Below, in pieces: positions 22,958-28,698 of a stretch of 32,372 bases of DNA (position 1 is its first letter; the number at the start of each line of letters is the position of its first letter). The stretch lies in the IMG/VR virus record IMGVR_UViG_3300020125_000075, positions 1 to 32,372 of that record. The stretch is one strand, 5' to 3'. The position numbers and the translations under genes are program-made. This DNA is from a virus. The notes under the pieces were generated by a model, which saw only the letters and a program-made list of their open reading frames with translations, did not search any database and was not told where the DNA came from.

Positions 22958-23170
22958 ATGAGCTACGAAGATTATCTGATCAGGGAAATGACGGACGAAA
23001 CGCCACCGAACCACGACGACGCTTGCATGGTTTGCGATAAGATTGATTGCGTGTGCGAGGGAGATGATCTGCCGGAATTAACTGAACTCGGCGATGCTGA
23101 TGGAATTTCAAGTCCAGATCACGATTCTCCGCGCGCAATGGGTTGGGTCGGACAGGATGGACTGCCATGA
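22958..23170 (+). CDS. Small acidic protein with a Cys cluster, 70 aa
   Basis: I use the ATG at 22958 (MSYEDYLIREMTDETPPNHD); a longer frame would overlap the preceding gene in another frame. The segment DDACMVCDKIDCVCEGDDLP has C-x2-C and C-x-C pairs that could hold a zinc ion. The protein is very acidic overall. Coupled by ATGA to the next gene. No family recognised. Confidence 0.65.
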   Translation: MSYEDYLIREMTDETPPNHDDACMVCDKIDCVCEGDDLPELTELGDADGISSPDHDSPRAMGWVGQDGLP

Positions 23171-23361
23171 CCGCGACCGAATCATTTCACGCATGGCTGA
23201 TCAAGCATCGGGTTTATTGCGAGCGATGCACCGATCTAATCTACGCCAAGGTGGTCAGAAATTTTAACGGTAAAGACATGGTACTTTGCCAAACTCATGC
23301 GGATCGGCTCGATGCGGTCCGGCAATCAGAAAGAAAACAAGACCAAATAAAATCCATATGA
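23167..23361 (+). CDS. Small zinc-finger-like protein, 64 aa
   Basis: ATG at 23167 overlaps the previous TGA (ATGA), and its own stop overlaps the next ATG. Sequence HRVYCERCTDLIYAKVV, then GKDMVLCQTHADRLDAV, gives a C-x2-C...C-x2-H set resembling a small zinc ribbon. The C-terminus is basic and polar. Probably DNA- or protein-binding; function unknown. Confidence 0.7.
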   Translation: MTATESFHAWLIKHRVYCERCTDLIYAKVVRNFNGKDMVLCQTHADRLDAVRQSERKQDQIKSI

Positions 23362-23744
23362 ACATTAACGATGCATTCCCCAGCAAATATCTAAAGGCGA
23401 GCGACCTGCCAGAAGAAGGATCGCAAGCATTCACGATTGAGAAAATCGTGATTGAAGAAATCGGACAGAACAAAGAAAAGAAACCAGTAATCTTTTTCGA
23501 TGAAGATCACCGCGGCCTTGTCTGCAACAAGACTAATGCGAACACGATTGCCAAGGTCCTGCAGTCCCAGGAGTTCGACGATTGGATCGGCAAGACGATC
23601 AGTCTTTACAGATGCGAGGTCCAGTTTCAAGGAGACATGGTAGAAGCGATCCGCGTCAAGATTCGTTCACCAAAACCGCGCAAGTCGGTCGCGATCAATG
23701 AACCGAGTTCAACAGAAGTGGACGAAGACGGAGTTCCATTTTGA
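23358..23744 (+). CDS. Phage early protein, possible OB-fold or ssDNA-binding type, 128 aa
   Basis: Start at the ATG at 23358 (MNINDAFPSKYLKASDLPEE), in ATGA overlap with the upstream gene; a longer frame has no such link. The pattern D-A-F-P-S-x-Y-L-K-A-x-D-L, the strand-rich middle (EKKPVIFFDEDHRGLVCNKT) and WIGKTISLYRCEVQFQGDMV belong to a widespread phage family near replication genes. The beta-rich core and acidic tail (EVDEDGVPF) recall single-stranded DNA-binding proteins of phages. That function is inference; the family membership is well supported by motif order. Confidence 0.7.
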   Translation: MNINDAFPSKYLKASDLPEEGSQAFTIEKIVIEEIGQNKEKKPVIFFDEDHRGLVCNKTNANTIAKVLQSQEFDDWIGKTISLYRCEVQFQGDMVEAIRVKIRSPKPRKSVAINEPSSTEVDEDGVPF

Positions 23745-23956
23745 GCATACGACGCGAACCTACCTATCTCAGCACCGATACTTGGCAGTGTCTCTGGATC
23801 ATAGCGCAATCGAAAGACATAAGCCCAGACCAACTGGCCGATGACCTGCTTTCGCGATTGCTCATCGAAAAGTATCCGAGCGTGATAAAATACCAGAACG
23901 AAGTGCAAAAACTGCGCCGTGACATTATCAAAAGCATTGCAGGTCAACCGGAATGA
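23741..23956 (+). CDS. Small protein, possibly ribbon-helix-helix, 71 aa
   Basis: TTG start (23741-23743) overlapping the previous TGA. A short strand (REPTYLSTDTWQCLWIIAQS) is followed by helices (SPDQLADDLLSRLLIEKYPS), resembling a ribbon-helix-helix DNA-binding protein, and then a coiled basic C-terminus. It could regulate the early module. ATGA links it to the next gene. Confidence 0.6.
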   Translation: MSIRREPTYLSTDTWQCLWIIAQSKDISPDQLADDLLSRLLIEKYPSVIKYQNEVQKLRRDIIKSIAGQPE

Positions 23957-24108
23957 TTAATACGCTTACAACCAGTGGCTACCTTTACAAAGTGAACCGA
24001 AACCGGCAGCATTTCTTGACGCAGATCGAGAAGCGCCGCGCAATCCTGCTTTTAACTGGGATATTCCTTTGCTTAACCATCTCAGTCTTGCTGTGGATTT
24101 TGAGATGA
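23953..24108 (+). CDS. Small membrane protein, 51 aa
   Basis: ATG at 23953 overlaps the preceding TGA. A basic N-terminal half (YKVNRNRQHFLTQIEKRRAI) is followed by one C-terminal transmembrane helix (LLLTGIFLCLTISVLLWILR) at the very end. It should sit in the host inner membrane with a cytoplasmic N-terminus. In an early phage module this could be a host-takeover or superinfection-exclusion peptide. That is inference; no family is recognised. Confidence 0.65.
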   Translation: MINTLTTSGYLYKVNRNRQHFLTQIEKRRAILLLTGIFLCLTISVLLWILR

Positions 24109-24194
24109 ATAAGAAGCCAACACGAAAGAAAACAAGGCTGAAACGGAAACGGAACAAGCGACCACTCTGGAAAGATACTAGGAGAGCATCGTGA
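24105..24194 (+). CDS. Very basic 29-aa peptide
   Basis: Starts with ATGA overlap at 24105 and ends in a GTGA overlap with the next gene. About half of its 29 residues are Lys or Arg (MNKKPTRKKTRLKRKRNKRP). The double coupling supports translation. It may bind nucleic acid, or be mainly a coupling link. Confidence 0.5.
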   Translation: MNKKPTRKKTRLKRKRNKRPLWKDTRRAS

Positions 24195-24391
24195 AACTCT
24201 GGCCAACGCAAATCGACCTATTCGACAAGACCTACGCTTCACGGAAGGCTGATATTTGCTCAAATTTCCATAAGGGTAATGAGCAAAGCGTATCGGCTAA
24301 CTTGAAGCCGGATAAGCGGACCTTGCGCCGGTGGATATTGCACCGGGCGACGCGATCCGGTTGCCAAGCTGCTGTTTATCAATCAGTATGA
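24191..24391 (+). CDS. Probable winged-helix-type protein with internal deletion, 66 aa
   Basis: GTG start at 24191. The N-terminus (LWPTQIDLFDKTYASRKADI, then FHKGNEQSVSAN) matches a phage family I know as roughly 105-110-aa proteins with a central winged helix. The last residues (RATRSGCQAAVY) match the usual end (R-x-T-R-S-G-x-x-A-x-V-Y). Between them only about 20 residues remain, so the HTH core seems lost. The gene keeps intact 4-bp overlaps with both neighbours. The family comparison is from memory and should be checked. Confidence 0.5.
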   Translation: MKLWPTQIDLFDKTYASRKADICSNFHKGNEQSVSANLKPDKRTLRRWILHRATRSGCQAAVYQSV

Positions 24392-24618
24392 AACATCGTA
24401 ACGGAACCGAGAACCACCGACGAACTGAAGCTAGCGCGCGCAGAACCGCGGAGCGAGTTGACGAACACCTTGGCGTACAAGCATTGCTCAAAACATGGCA
24501 CGCTCAACCAATGGCCGTCCAATGCCGTAATCACGCTTACATTCTGCATCTGCGTAAGCGTGAGCGCACGGTCAGGAATCTACTGGCGCACCGCGCCGGC
24601 CCAGACGCCGACCTATGA
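24388..24618 (+). CDS. Basic protein of unknown function, 76 aa
   Basis: ATG at 24388 overlaps the previous TGA. Rich in Arg and His (NHRRTEASARRTAERVDEHL, later LHLRKRERTVRNLLAHRAG), no membrane segment. The other plus-strand frame from 24458 also stays open for 79 codons, so the choice rests on the ATGA link. Its composition is poor in hydrophobic core residues, so a degraded gene is possible. Confidence 0.45.
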   Translation: MKHRNGTENHRRTEASARRTAERVDEHLGVQALLKTWHAQPMAVQCRNHAYILHLRKRERTVRNLLAHRAGPDADL

Positions 24619-24692
24619 AACTTTCCTGTCCATGCACCCCGAAAGGGGATCAGGAGGGCGGGCGCTTCTTTCGAGGCGGCGCCCGTCCTTAA
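24615..24692 (+). CDS. Possible 25-aa peptide overlapping a terminator-like hairpin
   Basis: A frame starting in an ATGA overlap at 24615 encodes MKLSCPCTPKGDQEGGRFFR plus five residues. It runs through the hairpin at 24655-24689, so it may be a chance frame or remnant. The rest of the gap to 24749 holds only an AGGAGG sequence (24700s) and a 10-codon frame at 24721-24753. Confidence 0.25.
   Translation: MKLSCPCTPKGDQEGGRFFRGGARP
24655..24689 (+). terminator. Hairpin, possible terminator of the plus-strand module
   Basis: Bases 24655-24665 pair with 24679-24689 in an 11-bp GC-rich stem with one G-U pair and a 13-nt loop. TAATTTAG follows, so the U-run is weak. Its place after the coupled gene chain suits a terminator, perhaps leaky since one more frame follows. 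Confidence 0.45.
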
Positions 24693-24749
24693 TTTAGCCA
24701 GGAGGCGCGACCGTTCGATCATGGCTGGTCTGCGGTCGCGTCTGACTTT

Positions 24750-24908
24750 ATGACGCGCGATTGGACGCGACTTCTTCCGAGAAAAGAAGGAACGACAGAC
24801 CAAGAGCGCGTCGTTTATCTTGTCGAATTCATCACGCACCGCCGCGGATCAAGGCCAGCGGTGCAGAAGGCTGTTAAGGAACTGACGAAACTCAGTCAGT
24901 CGCGGTGA
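24750..24908 (+). CDS. Small protein of unknown function, 52 aa
   Basis: ATG at 24750, stop at 24906-24908, overlapping the convergent minus-strand gene by 13 bp. Residues EGTTDQERVVYLVEFITHRR and the helical C-terminus (AVQKAVKELTKLSQSR) look protein-like. The frame remains open upstream of the ATG with plausible sequence (FDHGWSAVASDF) but no start codon, so the gene may be a 5'-truncated remnant or use a rare start. Function unknown. Confidence 0.5.
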   Translation: MTRDWTRLLPRKEGTTDQERVVYLVEFITHRRGSRPAVQKAVKELTKLSQSR

Positions 24909-24997
24909 CTAAATTGGTCCGGTTTCGGCCTGACAAGTTCAAACGCCAGCACTACCAGAATCAGGAACGCGAACGCGACGACTTCTAGCGTTTTCAT
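24896..24997 (-). CDS. Single-pass membrane peptide of the lysis region, 33 aa
   Basis: ATG at 24995-24997 overlaps the stop of the GH75-like gene (ATGA). MKTLEVVAFAFLILVVLAFE is one hydrophobic helix, followed by a basic/polar tail (LVRPKPDQFSHRD). It could be a pinholin-like or accessory lysis peptide. It is the last gene of the minus-strand transcription unit and converges with the plus-strand module. Translation is supported by the overlap only. Confidence 0.55.
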   Translation of the reverse strand: MKTLEVVAFAFLILVVLAFELVRPKPDQFSHRD

Positions 24998-25482
24998 TTT
25001 GTGTCCCTGTCGGCATCGGGAGTGAATGCTGGCTGCAATTTGTAATATGTCCCGTTCACAATCGCTGGGATGCCCGGCCAAATGATGTATTCGATAACGT
25101 GTTCGTCCACTCCGCCTGAAACCGGGCTTGGATTTAGGCCAATAGCCGAGGCGCATGCGCAACTGATCTCGCCAAGCTTCTTGCGCGGCCCAATATCGCC
25201 CACAACTGCCGCTGTATGCTTTCCGTTGAGCGTATTGGTCACATTGGCAAGGCAACCCATTACGACGCCTTTAACGCCCATCCTGATCGCTGGCGGGACC
25301 ACGATATAACGGTCAACGTCTGCGTTTAGGTCAGGTTTATAGCTCGTCTGGTTCTGGGAGGTCTTGTCGCCGTGATGCGGTCCGGTTCCGTCCGAGTCGA
25401 TTGCGGCTTTGGACTTGTAACGAACACTTCCGTCGTCCTGCTCGGTGATGACCTCGCCTTCGATTGTGGTGATGACTCTCAT
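24994..25482 (-). CDS. GH75 chitosanase-like glycan hydrolase, candidate lysis enzyme, 162 aa
   Basis: The sequence follows the GH75 pattern: AAIDSDGTGPHHGD (acidic D-x-D-G motif near the start), VDRYIVVPPAI, then AAVVGDIGPRKKLGEIS with the Asp and Glu positions expected for the catalytic pair, and AIGLNPSPVSGG. GH75 enzymes cut chitosan; phage relatives are found next to lysis genes and may act on a cell-wall glycan. No signal peptide is visible, so it needs the holin. It sits in the lysis group, ATGA-linked to a lipoprotein and to a small membrane peptide. No other endolysin is seen, so this is the best candidate. Confidence 0.7.
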   Translation of the reverse strand: MRVITTIEGEVITEQDDGSVRYKSKAAIDSDGTGPHHGDKTSQNQTSYKPDLNADVDRYIVVPPAIRMGVKGVVMGCLANVTNTLNGKHTAAVVGDIGPRKKLGEISCACASAIGLNPSPVSGGVDEHVIEYIIWPGIPAIVNGTYYKLQPAFTPDADRDTK

Positions 25483-25682
25483 TTATCCTTTGAATAGTTT
25501 GGAAGTTTCGTCGGCGTCGGATCTCGGAAGTAAATCTTTCCGCCAACCGTGACGCGAGTGGAGTCCATATTGCTGGGATCCTGCGAAACGCCACCGCTGA
25601 AGTCCACGGCAGAAACGTAATGCCCGAAATCGGTGCAGCCGGTTAAGACCAGCACCGATAACAGGCATACGCCGAATTTCAC
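25479..25682 (-). CDS. Lipoprotein, possible outer-membrane spanin component, 67 aa
   Basis: GTG start at 25680-25682. N-terminal MKFGVCLLSVLVLTGCTDFG is a lipoprotein signal with lipobox L-T-G-C (Cys16). The mature part is polar and beta-like (TRVTVGGKIYFRDPTPTKLP). In a lysis group of a Gram-negative phage this could be an Rz1-like outer-membrane spanin, although it lacks the usual Pro-rich mature region. Coupled by ATGA to the hydrolase gene. Confidence 0.65.
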   Translation of the reverse strand: MKFGVCLLSVLVLTGCTDFGHYVSAVDFSGGVSQDPSNMDSTRVTVGGKIYFRDPTPTKLPNYSKDK

Positions 25683-25886
25683 TCAGGCCCCTGGCGCCGG
25701 CGGCGGTGGAGGATTGAGTTTGTTTAGGGCCGTTTGAACCGCAGCAGCTGAATCGAGAACGGCTTGTTCCTCGGTCGATAAATCTGTCGGATCGAGGTTC
25801 AGATTTCCGACTGCTACGCATAGCGCCTGGACAGCCGTGATGAATGGATTAAAATCGGCATCGAACTGATCTTTTGTTGCTGGCAT
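25683..25886 (-). CDS. Small helical protein with Pro-rich tail, 67 aa
   Basis: Starts at 25886 with a good ribosome-binding site (AGGAGA, seven bases before ATG). Two helices (FNPFITAVQALCVAVGNLNL, STEEQAVLDSAAAVQTALNK) are followed by a run of prolines (NPPPPPAPGA). The same E-x-Q-x-V-x-x-A-A theme occurs in the neighbouring 62-aa protein, suggesting related roles. No family recognised. Confidence 0.65.
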   Translation of the reverse strand: MPATKDQFDADFNPFITAVQALCVAVGNLNLDPTDLSTEEQAVLDSAAAVQTALNKLNPPPPPAPGA

Positions 25887-25910
25887 GGGTTTTTCTCCTG
25901 GTTCATTGTT

Positions 25911-26099
25911 TTATTGTTCCGAATGGGGAATGTGCTGAATTGCTTCTTCTACCTTGTGAGCAGCGTCAATTACCTGCTGATCTTCTTTGGTGAAATCTTC
26001 CGGAGGCGCTTTCAACGTTTGGTCGATTGATTCGAGAGACGCTGCCATGCGCTCCAAACTTCGGTAAATCCTATCCGACAGCTTGATTTGTATGATCAC
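25911..26099 (-). CDS. Small helical protein, 62 aa
   Basis: I start at GTG 26097-26099, which overlaps the stop of the 26-aa peptide (GTGA); a longer frame would run through that peptide in another frame. Sequence DRIYRSLERMAASLESIDQT is amphipathic, followed by EDFTKEDQQVIDAAHKVEEA. It resembles small helical proteins beside phage lysis genes. Function unknown. Confidence 0.6.
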   Translation of the reverse strand: MIIQIKLSDRIYRSLERMAASLESIDQTLKAPPEDFTKEDQQVIDAAHKVEEAIQHIPHSEQ

Positions 26100-26176
26100 G
26101 GGGCGAAATACCAGCAACCCGCGATTAAGAGTGCAAAGATTAGGAATCGAATCACTTGGCGCTGCCACATTTTCAT
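26096..26176 (-). CDS. Tiny membrane or lipoprotein-like peptide, 26 aa
   Basis: ATG at 26174-26176 overlaps the stop of the 71-aa membrane protein (ATGA), and its TGA overlaps the next GTG (GTGA). It reads MKMWQRQVIRFLIFALLIAG then CWYFAP: basic start, hydrophobic helix and a lipobox-like L-I-A-G-C. Exact coupling on both sides supports translation. Either a single-pass peptide or a minimal lipoprotein. Confidence 0.55.
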   Translation of the reverse strand: MKMWQRQVIRFLIFALLIAGCWYFAP

Positions 26177-26388
26177 ATCAGGGAAAGCAGGAATACGACG
26201 ATAAAATAAAGAGCGATCAACGCGCAGAGCACGCCGACGAGCTGCGCTATCACCGGCGGCGCTCCGAGTAATCCGATTACCCAGACCAGCAAATAATAAA
26301 CGATTGCCAGCACAATCAGAACGATGATCAGATGAATCAGTCCGGCGAGAATCCCGGCTGCGATTGCTGCACCAAGTATTGCGATCAT
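26173..26388 (-). CDS. Hydrophobic membrane protein, holin-like, 71 aa
   Basis: Almost entirely hydrophobic, with about three transmembrane segments (IAILGAAIAAGILAGLIHLI, LIVLAIVYYLLVWVIGLLGA, then VLCALIALYFIVVFLLSLI). It begins 11 bases after the two-helix holin gene. Such a pair could be a holin and an accessory or antiholin. No family assignment is possible from sequence alone. Confidence 0.65.
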   Translation of the reverse strand: MIAILGAAIAAGILAGLIHLIIVLIVLAIVYYLLVWVIGLLGAPPVIAQLVGVLCALIALYFIVVFLLSLI

Positions 26389-26398
26389 ATTTCTCTCC

Positions 26399-26599
26399 CT
26401 ATTGTGGGGGTTTTGTCACCAACGAGTTCCAAATTCTCAGGCCCGCGGTCGCAATCAGCCCAACCGCTACGATTGAAGGTTTCCAGCTGCTCGGGATCAA
26501 CGTAGCAAGTTCTCCTAGGGTATAAGGCAATGCTGCCAGAATCGTGAGAGTGGATGCAAAGGCGGCTCCTAGAGATCTCCAGTTGATTCGTTTCAACAT
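26399..26599 (-). CDS. Holin, two predicted membrane helices, 66 aa
   Basis: MLKRINWRSLGAAFASTLTI opens a first hydrophobic helix (to LPYTLGELATLIP). The motif SSWKPSIVAVGLIATAGLRI forms the second, with a short polar end (NSLVTKPPQ). The pattern W-R-S-x-G-A-A-F-A-S-T-L, two helices and about 66 aa fits known phage holins. It would open the inner membrane to the hydrolase. It lies between a membrane-anchored helical protein and a second membrane protein. Confidence 0.75.
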   Translation of the reverse strand: MLKRINWRSLGAAFASTLTILAALPYTLGELATLIPSSWKPSIVAVGLIATAGLRIWNSLVTKPPQ

Positions 26600-26636
26600 C
26601 AGCAGTCAACCCTAGGTCATTGTCACTTGGCAAGCT

Positions 26637-27014
26637 TTATTTCTGCGATGCCCGTTCTAGAGCTGCACGCGGGATGGCCAGCAGCATAAACTCAGCGCGT
26701 TGTCTGTCGATCTTTGATTGCGAAGCGTCGTCCTGAAGTTGGCGCAACATTACCGTCAACTTTCTGCTGTCGTCATCTGATATCGTGCTTATGCCGGCCG
26801 CGGTGAATGTTTCGAGCTTCTCAAGTAATCGGTCGAGTGGGTGCGATGCGGTATGCGGCTTATGAAGCACTCTAGCAAGTTCCGTCTGCAACTCGGACCA
26901 CGTTGACCATAACTGCGACTTTCGTTTGCGCTCGTAATAATGAAAATAATACTGGAGCGCCATGCTCGGCAGTCCGATTGCCAGCCCGAATATTATGATT
27001 TGGGGAAAGTTCAT
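26637..27014 (-). CDS. Membrane-anchored helical protein, possible inner-membrane spanin, 125 aa
   Basis: One N-terminal membrane helix (FPQIIIFGLAIGLPSMALQY) is followed by a long basic-to-mixed helical part (ERKRKSQLWSTWSELQTELA ... KLTVMLRQLQDDASQSKIDR). This architecture suits an Rz-like inner-membrane spanin, or a cytosolic protein tethered to the membrane. ATGA joins it to the 56-aa gene. The role is inferred from topology and position. Confidence 0.6.
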   Translation of the reverse strand: MNFPQIIIFGLAIGLPSMALQYYFHYYERKRKSQLWSTWSELQTELARVLHKPHTASHPLDRLLEKLETFTAAGISTISDDDSRKLTVMLRQLQDDASQSKIDRQRAEFMLLAIPRAALERASQK

Positions 27015-27181
27015 TCTCGTAATGATTTAATTAGCGCCCTCATAGCGGCATCGTCTTGATCAACGACTTCGGTCTTATGGTGATGAGCGGAAGGACGATT
27101 CCTCTTCGTATGCTTTTCTGGCGTAGCGCACATACCCATCACCGAACACACTATTGCTGTTGTCCACTCCTTCCATTTCAC
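27011..27181 (-). CDS. Small protein with hydrophobic N-terminus, 56 aa
   Basis: GTG at 27179-27181 overlaps the upstream TGA (GTGA), and its TGA overlaps the next ATG (ATGA), so the gene fills an apparent 163-bp gap exactly. The product begins MKWKEWTTAIVCSVMGMCAT, a short signal-like or lipoprotein-like stretch, though the residues before Cys are not a standard lipobox. The rest is basic, with a His cluster (RPSAHHHKTEVVDQDD). It may be an Rz1-type partner to the 125-aa protein. Confidence 0.6.
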   Translation of the reverse strand: MKWKEWTTAIVCSVMGMCATPEKHTKRNRPSAHHHKTEVVDQDDAAMRALIKSLRE

Positions 27182-27645
27182 CGTTTCACTTTCTTCTCTT
27201 CTTCGAGATAGTTCGTGATCGTGTCCAGCTTCTTGTAAAGGTCAGCTAATTTGCTGTCGTATGTAATATGCGCCTGGTCAATCATTTGTATCCGGTCAAA
27301 TATCCTGTCGGCTTGCCCTCGCAGAATCCCAATCTCCTTATCCTGCTGGCTATTGTGCTCGGCTAAAAGCTTCTGGTCCTGGCTGTAAGGAGAATAGCGT
27401 TGCGCGTAATCTTCCATCTCCATCCTGCTAACGCCCTTCCCTGTGGTAGCCGTCCACCAAGCAATAGTCATACTTATAAATAACCCGGCGAATCCACTCG
27501 CGGCTACCTTCCAGACTGTTCCGTTTCCGTTAGGCACTTGAGCAGCAACGTATTCCTGGTAATCACCGACACGGATCGGAGTCGATGGCGTTCTGGGGCT
27601 TCCGCCTTTCGGGTCTCGTCTGGGAGGGAGGTCGTGGAAGTCCAT
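27178..27645 (-). CDS. Single-pass membrane protein with coiled coil, 155 aa
   Basis: A polar N-terminus is followed by one membrane helix (VAASGFAGLFISMTIAWWTA) and a long coiled-coil region (QQDKEIGILRGQADRIFDRI, then LADLYKKLDTITNYLEEEKK). Similar proteins accompany phage lysis or tail-tip genes, either as spanin-like or as holin accessories. It starts the membrane-protein group after the tail genes. Not assignable to a named family. Confidence 0.65.
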   Translation of the reverse strand: MDFHDLPPRRDPKGGSPRTPSTPIRVGDYQEYVAAQVPNGNGTVWKVAASGFAGLFISMTIAWWTATTGKGVSRMEMEDYAQRYSPYSQDQKLLAEHNSQQDKEIGILRGQADRIFDRIQMIDQAHITYDSKLADLYKKLDTITNYLEEEKKVKR

Positions 27646-27649
27646 TCAG

Positions 27650-27940
27650 TTACCATTTTTCAATCGGACAATGCCACGCTTCGAGTCTGCTTTTCCAATT
27701 AACATGGCAACCGCACTTCATACAACGCTTGCCATCAATTAGGAACTCGCAGGCGTGGCAGATTGAAAGTCTGCGCTCGCGCTCTTCCGGAGAAATGGGA
27801 ACTGGATTTGATATTGCTGTTCTGACTGCGGAGACGGCATTCACAGCTTGTGCCGTAAGTGAAGGCAAAGCTTGCTGAGAAATACCATCAATCACATATT
27901 CGACCAATTCACCGTTTACCCTGTGCTGCAAAGTGTTCAC
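27650..27940 (-). CDS. Zinc-ribbon protein of the tail region, 96 aa
   Basis: GTG start (27938-27940) overlaps the upstream stop (GTGA). The C-terminal half has six Cys and a His: RRLSICHACEFLIDGKRCMK, then CGCHVNWKSRLEAWHCPIEK. This C-x2-C...C-x2-C-x-C...C-P-x-x-K-W pattern recurs in phage proteins encoded beside tail-tip genes. It may bind zinc and help tail-tip or adhesin assembly. The N-terminal half is helical. Confidence 0.7.
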   Translation of the reverse strand: MNTLQHRVNGELVEYVIDGISQQALPSLTAQAVNAVSAVRTAISNPVPISPEERERRLSICHACEFLIDGKRCMKCGCHVNWKSRLEAWHCPIEKW

Positions 27941-28530
27941 GCGATTATCACGCTACCGCTAATGTCGAACGTGAAGAACGCGTCGACGCAATGGTTAGTT
28001 ATAGTGTGAGTTCCAGCCAATCCTGATACATCGCAGGAAGTAAATGGAAGCAAGATATTGCCTGAATCAACCGCACAAGAATTCCCCGCCGCGGATTCGC
28101 TTGAATTCACCGTGAATTGCAGAGTTACATTTCCAGTTCCCATATTCACAAGAAATTGTTCAATGCGAATGCTTCCGAAAATTGTGTCGAACGCTCCGGC
28201 ACCGCTGCAATCGCTCTGTGGCAATTCCAATCCGAATGCGTCACTGAAAATCGCAAATAATTGGCACGTAGGAAGAGCGCCAAAATAGAGTTTGAACTGA
28301 TTAGAACCATCGAAAGAATTTGCGTTAGGTATTCTCGTCCAGATGGTGGTGAACGTGCAAGATGCGGTGTCCGCACCGGTCATAGAGAAAGAACCGACGA
28401 GGGTCAAGGTGTTGATCTCTGTTACATCTCGGTCACAACAATCAGCAGGTTGGCAGCAACAATTGTCACTAAGCGCGACCTTGCCGGCAACCATCAATGG
28501 CTTGCCACCTAATAGCCGAACCTTTGCCAT
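27937..28530 (-). CDS. Tail-tip region virion protein with CCC motif, 197 aa
   Basis: Begins MAKVRLLGGKPLMVAGKVAL followed by SDNCCCQPADCCDRD, a Cys cluster that often ends a short beta hairpin in phage tail proteins. The rest is a beta-rich, low-charge domain (LQFTVNSSESAAGNSCAVDS). It lies directly after the 54-aa gene and before the zinc-ribbon protein. It is a likely structural component of the tail tip or fibre; receptor binding is possible but not shown. Confidence 0.65.
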   Translation of the reverse strand: MAKVRLLGGKPLMVAGKVALSDNCCCQPADCCDRDVTEINTLTLVGSFSMTGADTASCTFTTIWTRIPNANSFDGSNQFKLYFGALPTCQLFAIFSDAFGLELPQSDCSGAGAFDTIFGSIRIEQFLVNMGTGNVTLQFTVNSSESAAGNSCAVDSGNILLPFTSCDVSGLAGTHTITNHCVDAFFTFDISGSVIIA

Positions 28531-28695
28531 CTATGGACATTCCGTTCCGTCGACTCCGATTTTCTGATATCCGGTTCCAGTTTCTTCAATCTTCAATCCT
28601 AATCCCGGCTGTATGATGTCTCCCTTCTCCCACTTTTCCAGCATCTTCATTAGCCGGTCGTAAGTGCTCTGACTGAGTAGAACTGCGTCGGCCAT
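28531..28695 (-). CDS. Small protein of unknown function, 54 aa
   Basis: ATG at 28693-28695 lies four bases after the previous stop, and the TAG at 28531-28533 touches the next ATG. The product is MADAVLLSQSTYDRLMKMLE plus a Gly-rich second half (GLKIEETGTGYQKIGVDGTE). The S-x-S-x-Y-D-R-L-M-x-x-L helix is common in small phage tail proteins. No gap remains on either side, which supports the gene. Function unknown. Confidence 0.65.
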   Translation of the reverse strand: MADAVLLSQSTYDRLMKMLEKWEKGDIIQPGLGLKIEETGTGYQKIGVDGTECP

Positions 28696-28698
28696 GGC

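Noticed and set aside
24895-24910. Short inverted repeat AGTCA/TGACT where the two transcription units converge
   Set aside because: Five-base arms without a T-run on either strand; too weak to call a bidirectional terminator.
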